From NCBI GenBank assembly GCA_033032865.1, contig JAWHQI010000024.1, forward strand, positions 3,998,501-4,062,500: a stretch of 64,000 nt of DNA, written 5' to 3'. The notes under the pieces are model-generated. The model was not told where the DNA came from, did not search any database, and saw only the letters and a program-made list of their open reading frames with translations. Source of the stretch: Dactylorhiza incarnata. Taxonomy: Eukaryota > Streptophyta > Magnoliopsida > Asparagales > Orchidaceae. Numbering within the stretch: position 1 is the first letter of the stretch; the number at the start of each line of letters is the position of its first letter. This document shows, piece after piece, positions 1 through 11,369 of this stretch. Position numbers and translations under genes: made by a program.

Positions 1-713
1 AGAGCTACAGACTTCTCCCTTGTCTGAGCCCTTATTGAGGTGTCCTCTTCCTTTCTTGCAGACAGCTGCATCTTATAAGAGAGCAGCTTTCCAAACAGTG
101 TATGAGTGGGGGTCTCACTAAGCCTAGCCACTTCCCTGATATCACAGATTTTTGTGTCCCAATCCCTTGTTAGAGATCTAAGGAACTTATCATTCAGGTC
201 ATAATCAGTGAACACTCTCTCATAGGTTCTCAGCTCATTGACAATTCTGAAGAACCTCTCATAGCACATAGAGATGCTCTTCTGGCTGAGCTGCCTGAAG
301 ACTTCATACTCTTGGTTGAGGAGTGACTTTCTATCATCCATCACTTCAACTGTCCCTTCCATATATACTACTAATGTGTCCTACATTTCCTTGGCAGTAG
401 TGCAGTGTACTAAGTTTTGAAATGTGGAATCATCAATAACATTAACTATGATGTTATGTGCTCTTTTATCCATAGTGAACAGTACAAGTTCATCCTTGGT
501 CAATTCATTGAAGGCCTTAGCCACTCTCCTTGTTGGATCTATGGTGGAGGCAGTTTGAAAAGTGAAAGGCCCTTGCTTTACAGTTATGTAGATCCTTGGA
601 TCAGATGCCTCCGTAAGCAATCTAACCCTTTGCTTCCATATGCCAAAGTTTTCTTTGTTGCATATGGGCAACTTCATGGATCCCATCTCCTTCTGCAATC
701 CAGAGGAAGCCAT
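1..713 (-). pseudogene. gag: Element H gag, N-terminal part, with a nonsense codon
   Basis: Gag structural protein of a Copia element, which would form the virus-like particle in the cytoplasm. The ATG at 713 lies 66 bp after the primer-binding site. The first 110 codons match the gag of element B (MKLPIC, GIWK, EASDPRIYITV, DSTFQNLVHC.TAKEM). A TAG at 381-383 interrupts the frame exactly where B has Trp (TAKEMW), consistent with a TGG to TAG mutation. Beyond it the same frame continues to the window edge with recognisable gag residues (YMEGT, DDRKSLLN, DKFLRSL). The zinc-knuckle region is not included. Non-functional as seen. Confidence 0.85.
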
Positions 714-778
714 TGGATTGAAAAGACTATTCCTTCATAGGATCTGGTCAGACAATTATGTCCTTCTTGACCAACCTA

Positions 779-790
779 GCTCTGATACCA
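779..790 (-). other. Primer-binding site of H (initiator Met tRNA)
   Basis: The minus strand reads TGGTATCAGAGC, complementary to the 3' end of plant initiator-Met tRNA. It is separated by a 2-nt AG spacer from the LTR end. The same TGGTATCAGAG core serves A, B, D and F in this window. Confidence 0.9.
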
Positions 791-792
791 CT

Positions 793-2016
793 TGATAGTT
801 TATATAAGATATAGTCTTAGACACCTAGAGGGGAGGGGGTGAATAGGTTTCTTTTATTTAGGCTTAGTGTTTTCTGAATTTAGGTTAGCAAAATAGCAAG
901 CACAGAAAGCACAAAGAGATTTATAGAGGTTCCTCAAGATAGGGTGTCTTGAGTAGTCCTCTTTCCCCCTTCACCTTTCTAACAATGAGTTAGACAAGGC
1001 CAACTTCTCCAAACTCAGCTCCAAGAGCCTACAACACAGATCCCACAAGATCTCCCAGGTTTTCCCAAACCCTACCTTAGGCACAATAGCCCTACCTCAG
1101 ATCACACACTGATCCTACCTCAAGCTGACCTCTCAGCTCTACAACTCAAGCCAATCAGCCTTACACACTCAGGCAATAAAGCCCTACAGTCTCAAAACAC
1201 ACAAGTTCCTACAGATGATATAATAGGGGATTACAAATAGAAGGAAGAAGAGGTCAAGCCTTGGTCTTCTTCTTCTTAACTGCTGCTGTTGCAGACTTGA
1301 ACTAGGGAGGAGAAGTGCAGCTCCAACTTGTTTCTTCTTGATCAGCCCTTCAGATGATGGACTGGATCTACTTGCTCTTTCTTGAGATGAATCAAGATAA
1401 GCAATTTCTTCTCTCCTTGCAGCCTTGTGTAAGCTCAGTTCTTGGCTGCCGACAATGAAACAGTATTGTTCTTCTTGCTTGTGTGCTGGAGAGTAAGATC
1501 AAAGGAAAAGTTCTTTGCTCAACCCTAACTTATTCCTTTTATACACCACTGATCTTCAACGGCTCTTAGCTGTCCTCCTGACAGGTATGGGAGTGATTGG
1601 TGGACCCCAAGATGCCTTTCTGCAGCTTGCGCCAAAAGCAGAACCCGCCAGATCACTTTTGAATCTATCTCAGCGGTTGGGCTGAGATGGCCAACCGTTT
1701 TAGCGGTTGTATCTGTCCCGTCCCAATGGATCCGCTGAGACAGATAGTTATCTCAGCGGTTTTCTTCTATCTGCAGCTCAGCTGGCCCAGACACCTTCTC
1801 AGCGGCTCCTGGCCTTGTCTCAGCGGTTCAGCTTAGACATAGAGCTTGTCTCAACGGTTTTGTCAGTAAACCAACTGATCATTCATCACACCTTGGTATG
1901 CCCTAGTCCTGCATAGTCATGAGATAGAAATAAGGTTTATCAAATACAACTTGTACTTAGCATTGAGTGTGAGGCCTCTTCAAATCAAGGGAACATTGAG
2001 GGTCATTTTCCCAACA
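793..2016 (-). repeat. 5' LTR of element H
   Basis: A 1224-bp LTR bounded by TG (793) and CA (2016) as written on the + strand. The edge next to the PBS carries the Sirevirus-type motif CCTAGAGGGGAGGGGGTGAA. The outer edge aligns with the end of element B's LTR (CAAATCAAGG.ACATTG..., CCCAACA). A minus-strand TATA box lies near 1537-1544, and U3 dyad repeats lie between 1667 and 1865. Several small ORFs inside it are not genes. Confidence 0.85.
1537..1865 (-). promoter_or_regulatory. H LTR promoter: TATA box and TCTCAGCGG dyads in U3
   Basis: On the minus strand a GTATAAAA box (1537-1544) is preceded by inverted repeats built from TCTCAGCGG. Examples are ATCTCAGC/GCTGAGAT around a 6-nt loop (1667-1688) and CCGCTGAGA/TCTCAGCGG around 10 nt (1732-1759). 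Further half-sites lie near 1798-1806, 1818-1826 and 1851-1859. This is the normal place for LTR enhancers; function is inferred. Confidence 0.6.
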
Positions 2017-2021
2017 CTTAC

Positions 2022-3368
2022 CTCAAGATGAAGACTGCCAAGGAGATCTGGGAGGACCTGGAGGAGCATTTCAAGCAGGAGGAGGATCTGTCCAATGCTA
2101 ATCTGGTGGACAAGTTCCATTCCTTAACGTTCGATGAGGAGAAGGCGATTCGCCCTCAGGTAACTGAATTTGAAAATTTAGTTGATTCTCTGCATAGTGA
2201 GAATATTTCCCTGCCAGACAGCTTTGTTGCTGGCACCATTGTTTTCAAATTGCCTTCAATGTGGTACAATTTCAAGACTGAAATGTGCCACAAGAAGATG
2301 TAGGTTGGTCTAAATGACCTCAAGCGTCTTATACGCATTGAGGATGAAAATAGGGCTTGACATGCATTAGAAGTTGTTAGCAAGCATAAAGCTGCTGCCA
2401 ACATGATCTCAAACTATAAATGCACGCTGAATCCTAAAAACACCAAACCCACACCAAGTAGCTCCCAGGTTGCAGGCCCTAGTAAAAAATATTAAAATAT
2501 TCAAGGGCAAGTGTTTCAACTACAATAAGTGATGACACAGTGCATCTGATTGCATGCTTCGTAGAAAGGAAAAGGGCAAAGCACCACAAGAAGGCAACCA
2601 TGCAAATATGGTTAGTCTTTCTGAGCCATCCAACTTTATGGCTATGGTTGGAAATAGGAAGGCCAGTACTGAGTGGTACCTTGACTCGAGGGGGGGGGGG
2701 GGGGGGAACATGCCACATATGCAACAATTCTAATCTCATGACAGGGCTTACTGCTGCAAGAGAAACGGTGACCGTTGCGAACAGTGAGACAACTAACGTA
2801 CTGAAGGTGGGGAATGCAACACTACTTCTCTCCTCAGGTAAAACTTTAACTCTAAAGCATGTTAAATTTATTTCTTCACTAGCTACTAACTTAGTGTCTA
2901 TTAGTTTAATGTGTGATGTTGGTATGTTTTTTACCTTTTGTAGCGGTAGAGTAACACTATCAGTTAACTCACACTATTTTGGCTGTGCATACGTCCAAAA
3001 TAGAATGTATCGTCTAAGTCTAGCAAACGAAATAGTTCAACAGGTTCAAACAAACTTAGTTAGCCCTAAGACTCTACACGAGAGACTGGGACACATGAAC
3101 TATAGGAAAATGCTCCAAATTGCTAGAACTCACCAGATCACCTTAGACACTATAGTCAAACCTGATAAATGTGAAGTGTGTGCTCAGACCAAGATACAAA
3201 GAAACCTTTTAGCGTGGTTACTAGGAGCACAACACCTTTAGAACTCATACATTCTGACGTTTGTGACTTTAAAAGTTTTGTCACCAGAGGAGGTAGGAAG
3301 TATATGATCACCTTCATAGATTACTGATCTAGGTTCTGTCACATATATCTCCTTAAAACTAAAGATGA
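2022..3368 (+). pseudogene. Element E gag C-part, protease remnant and integrase N-terminus
   Basis: Degenerate coding block. Positions 2028-2303 encode a gag segment typical of Copia (MKTAKEIWEDLEEHF, LVDKFHSLTF). It is followed by several stops where the zinc knuckle should be. The protease site is disrupted by a run of 17 G (2690-2706): upstream residues WYLD and downstream TCHIC survive in different frames. Positions 2710-3241 encode the GAG-pre-integrase region with an H...H...C..C zinc site (LHERLGH near 3090, CEVCAQ near 3172-3189). The integrase core starts at about 3240 (HSDVC) with a stop after FIDY (3324-3326). The sequence ends at 3368 where C is inserted; the rest of integrase is at 48140. 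Confidence 0.75.
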
Positions 3369-4031
3369 TGTTGAATTTTTGAAGTGTAAGTGGAGGTCGG
3401 GCGGTTTGAGCATCAGACCGGACGGTCTGAGCATCAGACCAGGCGGTCTGGTGAAACCGCGGAGGGCGAGCGGTCAGATATGAAGACCACGCGGATTGTC
3501 TTCCCGCTTTGAACTTGCGGTTTGCAAGTGGCAGGTGGCCTTGGTTCTCAATCCACATGGGGTCAGCTATCTGTTTGTAACCCGGCGGTTAGCATTCGCG
3601 GTTACATCCAGGTGTTAGTTCTCTGGTCGGTTCTTTGCTCGCGGGTTGGCAGTTTCTGCTGGGGGTTGCTTGAGTTTGCGAGTATTCAGTCCGACTTATT
3701 ATCAAGTCGGCGAACTGTTCTGCAGGGTTAACTCAGCAAGCCGCACGAGTTGTTTGCTACCCGTTGTTGTTGGTAGGCGGTTATACAATCGTGTAGGCGG
3801 TGACCACACTCCTCACCTCTACTATAAATAGGACCTATACCGGAGCTAAGAACAAGACATGAACAGTAAATGAGAGCTCGCGAGTTTGTGGTGCGGATAG
3901 ATTTTTTTGTTCACGCGGTTTGAGGCTTACCTTTGCTGTGTTCGCAGGTTGTGCGGCTTGCTTGTGGTTCTGATTTGATTAGAGGAGACCGCAGTGGATA
4001 AGCCGGTAACAGTCTGTGGTGGGTAGCAGCA
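3369..4031 (+). repeat. Element C 5' LTR, left fragment
   Basis: The first 663 bp of C's 5' LTR, matching the start of the 3' LTR at 46961. It stops at GGGTAGCAGCA, where element A's LTR begins. The last ~250 bp (3781-4031) occur again on the other side of A (32151-32403), so the split is not a simple insertion. A TATA box (TATAAATA) lies at 3823-3830. U3 carries near-palindromes built on CAGACC/GGTCTG at 3414-3429 and 3435-3450. Confidence 0.85.
3414..3830 (+). promoter_or_regulatory. C LTR promoter: CAGACC/GGTCTG dyads and TATA box
   Basis: The 16-bp dyads CAGACCGGACGGTCTG (3414-3429) and CAGACCAGGCGGTCTG (3435-3450) sit at the U3 start. TATAAATA lies at 3823-3830. Equivalent TATA boxes are at 32193-32200 (duplicated piece) and 47394-47401 (3' LTR). 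The promoter role is inferred from LTR position. Confidence 0.55.
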
Positions 4032-5311
4032 GGAACATGGTCTTCCACATCTTCTAGGTTTGAGAATAACAAAACCTATGTGTATTTGATCTTGTGTGTT
4101 TAAGTGTGCAGGATAACAAAGTCCACATGACTCAAGGATTACATAAGAAGGTTGCCCCCATAGTTGAGCCATCAAATCCATAACTCCCAATAGCGCTGGC
4201 GGTCATACTGGCACAGGCGCTAGCTGTCGTTCGACGAACTGTAAGAGACGCTCGATGAAATGCTCATAACTGCGTTCGATGAAAATTCGCTCGACGAACT
4301 CTTAGCTGCGTTCGACGAAATTCCGATCGACGAAATGTTTGCTTAAGCGCAAATGCCAGGAGTACTTATAGAAGGAGATAGCGTCAGGCGGTATCCAATA
4401 GCGCAGGCGATAGAGAGGAGCACAGTAGGCAAGAGAGAAAAGTTTCCTCTGATTGAAGATTCTGCCGCGCAGAATATGTCCTAATATGGGATAGCGCTGG
4501 CGGTACCACTAGCGCAGGCGCTAGCGCTGAGGCTATAAAATGGACCCCTTGGCTCCGTCTTCCTCATCCTCTTTAGATCCAGAATTCCAGAGCCTCGTGC
4601 CACAGCATAGAGAGGAAGGTTCAGAGAGATACTCCCATAAATCCATGAAGGCTTAAGGAGATCCGTGGAGAAGATTTCAACACGCGTCATCATCATGACG
4701 AAAGACCGCATCAACTACGATCATACTCTACGAATCTTCGTCTACTTCTTCAAGAGATCCACATAGAGGGAGTTTTTGTATTATTGTCTTTTTATTTCAC
4801 ATCTTTTCTTGTAATCGTGTAGTAAACTCGCCTCGTGTTGGCGACTAGGTCTGGGTAGGACTTAGGGATGAAATTTGCCTCGTGTTGGTGACTAGGTCTC
4901 GGGTGTAGGTCTAGGGGGTGCTCGAGGCCATATCCGGGGAAGGGTTGACTAGAGCGGCTTGAGGCCGTATCCGGGGAAGGATCGGCTGAAGCCAACCGGT
5001 TAGTGGGGATACGAGTCGGTACAAAAAACAAGAGTCTTTCATATTTCGCTTTGATTTCTAGCGCCTTTGAAATCAAAATTTTGTAATCAATTTTATTAAT
5101 AATAATCATGTCTCTCTTTGTGTAATAAAATTGATTTGTTCTTCATTTCTCTAAATTGTTTATTATCCTCTCCTTTATTATAAAACAATTTAGATCTTTA
5201 AACAAAATCACTATTTTGATCTCTTATCATAAGCAAGTATTTCAAAATATAACTTTAAGTTTTTTAAAACCCTTATTCACCCCCCCTCTAAGGGCGCCTA
5301 CCGATCCAACA
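4032..5311 (+). repeat. 5' LTR of element A
   Basis: 1280 bp, aligned to the 3' LTR at 30865-32149. It lacks the first TGTT and starts GGAACATGG. It ends with CACCCCCCCTCTAAGGGCGCC and GATCCAACA, the same end as G's LTR read on its own strand. It contains U3 dyads, a TATA box at 4533-4540, and near 4830-4985 a pair of related short repeats (CTCGTGTTGGCGACTAGGTCT). Confidence 0.88.
4192..4542 (+). promoter_or_regulatory. A LTR promoter: TTCGACGAA / GGCGCTAGCGC repeats and TATA
   Basis: U3 contains a cluster of TTCGACGAA-type units (about 4230-4340) and the palindromic GGCGCTAGCGC (4517-4527). A partial related array is at 4192-4222. They lie directly upstream of CTATAAAATGG (TATA about 4533-4540). 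The 3' LTR carries the same layout with TATA at 31371-31378. Function is inferred from position. Confidence 0.6.
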
Positions 5312-5313
5312 AG

Positions 5314-5325
5314 TGGTATCAGAGC
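5314..5325 (+). other. Primer-binding site of A (initiator Met tRNA)
   Basis: TGGTATCAGAGC, 2 nt (AG) after the 5' LTR. The spacer is the same as in H and B. Confidence 0.92.
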
Positions 5326-5361
5326 TAGGTTTTATTCCAATCGGCTTAACAACCAGGAATA

Positions 5362-6826
5362 ATGGCGTCTCATGATCTCGCTTCTATTAGTGGGGTAAAT
5401 TTTTATGAAGTAGAAAAATCTCTTAAACCACCTTTATTCGAAGGGAGAAATTATAAAGGGTGGAAATTTTTAATGGAAAAATTTATTAAAAATTTAGATA
5501 TCAATGCATGGGATATAGCAATAGTTAGACCAACGAATGAATCAAATAAACAGGAACATCATCTAAATGCAAAAGCTTTAAATAGTATTTTCTGTGCTTT
5601 ATCCCAAGATATTTTCAAATTAATATATTGTTTTTCTAGGCATACAAAGTATGGAAATTTCTTGAAGAAATGTATGATTCTCCTTCTACAGGTATGGAAC
5701 AATCACAAGAACCGGAGAATATGCAAGCTTGCACAAATCTTCAAGAATGCTCCTCTCATGACAGATCAATGGAGTACAATCAAATGGAAAAGAAGAAGAA
5801 GTATTGTCTTCAGAAGAGGAGTGCCAAGAAGATGTCAAAGAAACTATATGTTCAAATCATGCCTCTCCCGAAAGCAATGTAAGGAAATCAAATCCCATCT
5901 TTTGTACTTCTATTTCTACATTACAATTGCTTCAAATTACAAAGCGTAAAATTAAGAAATTAAAGAGTACTAAAAAACATTTGCGCTTAGAAAATAAAAA
6001 TTTAAAGGCAAAAATTAATGAAGAATCAAATTCTAATTTATCTAGTTCTACCCAAGGCTCCTTAGTTGAAAACATTACACCTTGTATAGAATTTAATGAT
6101 TTGAAAGAAAAATGCAAGGAACTTGAAAAGGAACTTCTTTTTATAAAAGAACAAAATAAAATATTATGTTTAGAAAATTCATCTTTGGAAAATGATTGTG
6201 CTAAGTGTAAAGAATATAAAATTGAAATTAAAGAGATGGATGAAACATTTGATGAATATAGAAACAACTATCAAGATCATATTGATTAAATTGTTTCCAC
6301 TCTTAAAAATAGCACAATCGCTTATAATAAAGCTAGACATAATTTAAAGATCAAGAATGATGAATTAAAATAAAAAATCAACTTGCTTATGAAAATTGTA
6401 AATACAAATTCACAATATCAAACTATATCTAAAAACAAGTTGAATATGAATATGAACATCTTAACTAAGTTTAATAATGGGAGTAAGGAACATACAAGAT
6501 TTGTTAATCAAAATCAATATCACCATTATTTACAAAATTATGTATCTCATAAAGTAAATTCAAATATGCAAAAATTTCCTATGAAAAATGATTTCAAATG
6601 TCATCATTATTTTAAGTCTAAATTTAATGAATATGGAAATTTAATGCAGAATTGCAATATTAAACATAAGTATGAGTGGAGACCCAAAATTAAAAATGAA
6701 ACATTAACTCCACTTGAAAGGGTCCATTCGTACTTGTCTCCCCAAAAGCCATCTCGCTATATTTGGGTACCCAAAGGAACCATCCCACATGGTCCCCTTT
6801 GGATACCTAAAACATTTATTCATTAG
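5362..6826 (+). pseudogene. gag: Element A gag remnant with coiled coil
   Basis: The ATG at 5362 opens a gag-like domain (KPPLFEGRNYKGWKFLMEKF, residues 22-41). This is the N-terminal signature of Copia gag, where an aromatic-rich segment precedes the capsid fold. The frame shifts near 5640 and again near 5800. The third segment (5804-6370) is rich in Lys, Glu and Leu heptads (KRKIKKLKSTKKHLRLENKN...), a probable coiled coil. After a stop at 6371 the tail (6383-6826) ends in KPSRYIWVPKGT, resembling the linker that precedes protease in Sirevirus polyproteins. No zinc knuckle is seen and no protease follows. It is probably not translated as one protein. Confidence 0.65.
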
Positions 6827-8082
6827 GTATCATCAAATGCATGAAGTAGAAACTTTTCAATATAAGATATACAAATTTCTACTTCATGATGTGCTTTAAT
6901 GTCCTTTTTTATTTTTCTTGTTGTTTTCCTTTTGAACTATCATGTCATGGTCATCCTATATAGTATTGAAAATGTGATCCTATCTCTTAAAAGCTTAATA
7001 TGTTTATAAAATCAAATTGATCAAAATTCAAAAGTCGTATCTAATTTTGATGACCTATCTATCTCTCTCATATTCATTATCTATAAATATCTTTTATTAT
7101 TCATATAAATCAAATTCTAAATTTGCTATAAGATATTTTAAAATTAAATCAAGTCATTATGCTATTAAGCTTTTTAGCCTTCACCAACAAGTGGTTTAGA
7201 GAAATAACATAATCTACAAGAAAGTTCAAGATCTAAATAAAAGCTCAACTTTCAATATGGTTGTCTTTGTTCACAACAAAAAATTATATTGTGTTCACTC
7301 TTTGACGTCAAACATGATCTAAACCATCACTATTGTTCACCTATCAAAAATCACATATATATTCAAAATTCTTAATTAAAAGAAAATCACTAAAATGTAT
7401 TGAAAGAATTTATCTTCATAATGAATATTGATGCCACTCGCACCACCATGATCTATTGATGTCCGTTGCTAAAATTCTCTAAAATCATATATCATAACTC
7501 ACATCAAATATCTTCTAAAAACAACTATTTCTATCACATCCATATGAATTATATGATGACAATTGATATTATAATTGTTTTACCATGGTTGGTGTATTAT
7601 GTGTGTATTGTGATTTATTTCTAGTTTAGACCATTGAATCATCTTGATATCAAATAAAATAGAATCATCACTCCATTCTAGGTCTATAAGTTGAAACACT
7701 ATCAAATCTTGGTATAACATTAATCTCAAATTTATCATACTAACATTGTCGCCTAAAGAATATTTGTGTCTATGTTAGGCTTTATATGTTTACCAAGACA
7801 TACTGGCTGGGTATTCTCATCTAGGGCTTATCCATGGTATTCTTGTGCATGAACATTATGGTTAATCACTAAAATCATGCATATTTGATTTGTTCATTCA
7901 TGTCATCTCATGCAAAGTTTAGTTGGTAAAGTCATATACAAAATCGCTAATGTTTCATGAAATTTGCACTATCTAGACATTTCCTAAAAATCTGAAATTT
8001 CAGCATGAAACTACTGTTTGGACACTTAATCAAGATCAACAAACAAAAATTTCAAAATCATCGAAAATCATGTACTATTTCC

Positions 8083-8115
8083 CGCGCTAGTGCTAACGCC
8101 GGCGCTAGCGCACCT
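8083..8115. promoter_or_regulatory. Internal copy of A's LTR dyad
   Basis: CGCGCTAGTGCTAACGCC followed by GGCGCTAGCGC, a GC-rich island in AT-rich DNA. GGCGCTAGCGC is also in A's LTR just before the TATA box (4517-4527). By analogy with B and G it may be the relic of an internal promoter whose accessory ORF was lost. Confidence 0.4.
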
Positions 8116-9002
8116 ATGTGTTTTTTTGTATTTTTAAAATTTTGAAAAATCCCTAAAAATATATTAATCTATGTGTACTATTCATTTCCGCACTTCTACT
8201 TTTATTACATTTTTGAAAAATCAAATACATAAATACAAAAACCAAATTACAAAAAATATGTTTTGCCTTTTGTGGTTTTTTTGTCATTTGTTTAAATTCT
8301 ATTTCTAAAAGCAAAAATCAATTGCAAAAATATAAAAAAAAAAGCAAGTATCAAAAATTATTATTTTGAACTTAACTTTTCTATTTACATGTATCTTGCG
8401 AAAGGGTGATTTGGGCTATCATCCCATCACATCACCTAGTACCGGGTGAACCTCTCACAGGGTAGACCTCAGGAAGTCCAAGATCAATCTTATGAGTTCA
8501 AACCTTAAATCAAAATTATTCTTCAAAATATCAAAAATACTATATGGACTTCATTGAAAATCAAGCATGATTTAATCTATTATTTAGAACTTCTATGATG
8601 TTGCAATTTTTCTTTTCAAACTACTTTGAACATTGTTTTCATCATGCTTTGATATATCTATTAATATGTGCATCAATTATATTGTAAAAGTTGTGTAGAA
8701 CTACGCTTAACATGCCCCTAAGTATGAGTAAATGTTTTATGTTTGATAATAATCTTTATTCACTCACTTATTTTGGCATTGTCTACATATGTGTTTAATC
8801 TAAGAATGCTTGTGTATGTTTTGTATTAGTACAATGAATTAAAATTGCACAAGTATCTTACCTACACTACTTTTATTTGCACTTTTAAAAGTTAAGAAAA
8901 GTGGTTATGTTTTCAAAAATTCTATTGGTTTACAAAACAAGTGTATTCAGAGAACTTTGTACAAAACAAAGATCATAAAATAAAGTGACAAAGATAACTC
9001 CA

Positions 9003-9063
9003 CCAAGCACTACTTGAACCTCCTGATAAGTCTTAATAAGCGTTGTGAGGTTGAGCACCTTGG
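9003..9063 (+). other. Conserved stem-loop, copy 1 in A
   Basis: A 61-bp unit. Outer arms CCAAG/CTTGG enclose inner arms AACCTC/GAGGTT around the conserved loop CTGATAAGTCTTAATAAGC. Copy 2 (9182-9242) and a copy in element G (57392-57451, opposite strand) keep the loop but change the stem in a compensating way. Role unknown; a structured RNA signal or cruciform is possible. Confidence 0.55.
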
Positions 9064-9181
9064 AAAGAATAGTAAAGTATCTTGTGCAAACCATATCTTT
9101 CTTTCAAAATAAAAACCACTTACTCTTGAGTACACCAGATCACTAGTTTCAATATTAAAATAAAATAAAATATGTGATCCC

Positions 9182-9242
9182 CCAAGCACTACTTTGCACC
9201 CTGATAAGTCTTAATGAGCATTGTGTGTGCAAAGCACCTTGG
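9182..9242 (+). other. Conserved stem-loop, copy 2 in A
   Basis: A 61-bp unit with outer arms CCAAG/CTTGG and perfect inner arms CTTTGCAC/GTGCAAAG. The loop contains CTGATAAGTCTTAATGAGC, nearly identical to copy 1 and to the copy in G. Stem sequence differs from copy 1 while pairing is retained. Confidence 0.55.
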
Positions 9243-10309
9243 TAGTTGTACATTTTTTTTGCATTGAAGTTTATGGAAGTAAAACTATTTGTGTTTTATT
9301 GTGCTCTTTACTTTACATATCTCTTGTATTTTTGATTAAAACATTTGTTTACTCTATTCAAAATACACTTATGTGCACATCATTATCTTCCATAACACTT
9401 TTTCTCATGAGTATTGGATCCTAATGCAAATTCTACACTACTCTTTATTTATGAAATGCACTAGATAACCTAGCATGCTTTCTACAATGTGTGGTATATT
9501 TTGAAATTGTGAATTAAAGTAACATTGTAGTAATCTCTTTTTGATAACATTATTTCATGCTTGGTTACTTTATTGTCAAACTTAAAGATTTTAATTGAAA
9601 AATGATTTACAAAAACATCTTCTTTTTGAAATTTAACTCATATATCTTTTTATGGATCATCATTGATTACAATAAGATGTTTCTTGTATTTCTATAAGTC
9701 TTCCGCATCATAACCATATAATTGTTTTACCTTGCGCTTTCGTGCTTACTTAAAGTCTTTTATTTTGTGTGCATCATCACTTGAATCTTAAAATTCCTTT
9801 CTTTCAACAAGTGGTAGACTTGCATGGTAAGCTTTATATTGGTTACTCTACACATGATTTTTTTTTGCTAAAAACTCTGATTTATTTTTATGAAAATATT
9901 GTAATACTAAAACTCTGATTTATTAATTGATTAGCTATGTGAACTTTTCCTTAAAAAATTCAAATATTAAAACCCATTGGCTACGAAATTATAATTTGAT
10001 TTAAAACGCTTAAACGCTTCCAATTATTATCCATGACTTCATTTCTCACCATAGAGGGGGCGTAGGGTTGTAGACATTAGATAACCTTATCTCTAGTCAT
10101 GTCTTGTCCTTAACCGGGAAGGGTTCCAGTAGGGCCTTGCGAGGCACTGGGGGGGAAAGAGTGCTAGGGTGAGTTTTTGTCTAGTGTTTGCATATGGGGC
10201 TAAAACCCCAACCTACGGCATGTTTGCAGCTCCTCATGCCCATCCGTCACTTAGTACGGGGCTAGGGTGTAGACATATTGTCTGGGTAGTTTAGTTACTT
10301 GGAAATTAT

Positions 10310-11369
10310 TGAAAGACTTTATTTAAGGGTAGCTAATCTCCTAGAGGGGGGGGGGGGGGGGGGTGAATAAGTTATTTTAAAATCTATTTGCAATTCTTGA
10401 TTGAAAACCTAAATGAATGATCAGAGCTTTCAAGAAACAAACACAAACACACAGAATTTTATAGTGGTTCCCCTTATCTTGGGTAATCCACTTTCCCCCT
10501 TCTCCCCTCTAGTGGTGTGCTAGATAGGGTTTATATCTCCTCCAGATCTCAGACCACCAAACAGGTCTTACAACTTAGATCTCAACAAATCTGGCCGTCT
10601 CAGATCTCAACAGATCTTACCCTCTCAGATCTCAGCAGATCTTACAAACTCAGATCTCAAGAGATCTTACCTCAGCCTTTATAACAATAGGCTTACACTC
10701 AGATTCACCCCTGAATCTTACAACTCAGATCACACCTGATCCTACACCTCAGATCCTTGAAAGATCCTACACTCAGATCCGACAACTCAGATCCTACATA
10801 ATTTGAAAGAAGTAAAAATAACACTTAGACTCAGATTATCCAATGTATTGAGTCTTCTTGATCTATCTGAAAGATCAGATAGAAAACTTCAGCAGAACAG
10901 CATCAGCAAAATGATCTTCTTGAAATGCACAGGCTGTGATGATTGTTCTTCTTTAGGAAGACAGATTCTTCCTCCTTAACCTTCTCTCTTCAGAAAATAA
11001 TCTCAGCACCAGATTGCTAAGGAATTTCTTGTAGTACAATTCTGAAAGAGGAGATGGCTTCTTCAGATTCTTTCTCAGATTTTCTCTCGAACGACGCAGA
11101 AGATGATGGCATTCAATAGGAGTATTTCTCTGCTAAATCATAGGTCATGCCTTCTATTTATACCCCGCCATCCGCGACATCTAATACGCTCCTCCACGTT
11201 AGCATGGCGTTAAGTCTTCAACGGTCTTTAATGGCTTCAGAAATAGACAATGGCTCAGCTTGCTGTAGATGAATTGTTACACTTTTCTCAGCTCAGAGCT
11301 TTACAGAAAAAGGCGTTGAGCACTGTGTATCTCTGTCGACGCTTTTTCTATAAGGTGTCGAGCGATGTG
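10310..11369 (-). repeat. B 3' LTR, left piece
   Basis: The first ~1060 bp (in + coordinates) of B's 3' LTR, aligned with 28909-29972 of the 5' LTR. It includes an 18-G run (10346-10363) in the CTAGAGGGG...TGAATA motif, imperfect AGATCT-rich repeats (10540-10680) and a minus-strand TATA box about 11158. It ends in ATGTG (11365-11369), the duplication made by F. Confidence 0.9.

Larger units (their letters stand above)
1..2016 (-). mobile_element. Element H: Sirevirus-like Copia retrotransposon, 5' end only
   Basis: Partial LTR retrotransposon read right to left: 5' LTR (793-2016), primer-binding site (779-790), then gag running off the left edge. Gag resembles that of element B in this window residue by residue (both have a MKLPIC.KENFGIWK.RVRL block), so H and B are related families. 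The LTR ends at CCCAACA and is followed immediately by the coding sequence of element E, so H is inserted in E. The predicted 5-bp target duplication is CTTAC (2017-2021), but its partner lies outside the window. Assignment to the Sirevirus lineage is inference from gag and LTR similarity to B. Confidence 0.85.
6827..10309 (+). other. Non-coding internal region of element A
   Basis: About 3.5 kb, AT-rich, with no supported ORF. Islands of higher GC stand out. At 8083-8115 a motif containing GGCGCTAGCGC repeats the LTR dyad. At 8396-8490 there is a stretch with complementary arms (GGTGAT/ATCACC). At 9003-9242 two copies of a stem-loop are present. A GC-rich block at about 10040-10280 ends at B's insertion site (ATTAT, 10305-10309). 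Confidence 0.7.

Noticed and set aside
417..740. 107-codon + strand ORF
   Set aside because: It is the antisense shadow of H gag, whose frame is supported by similarity to B gag.
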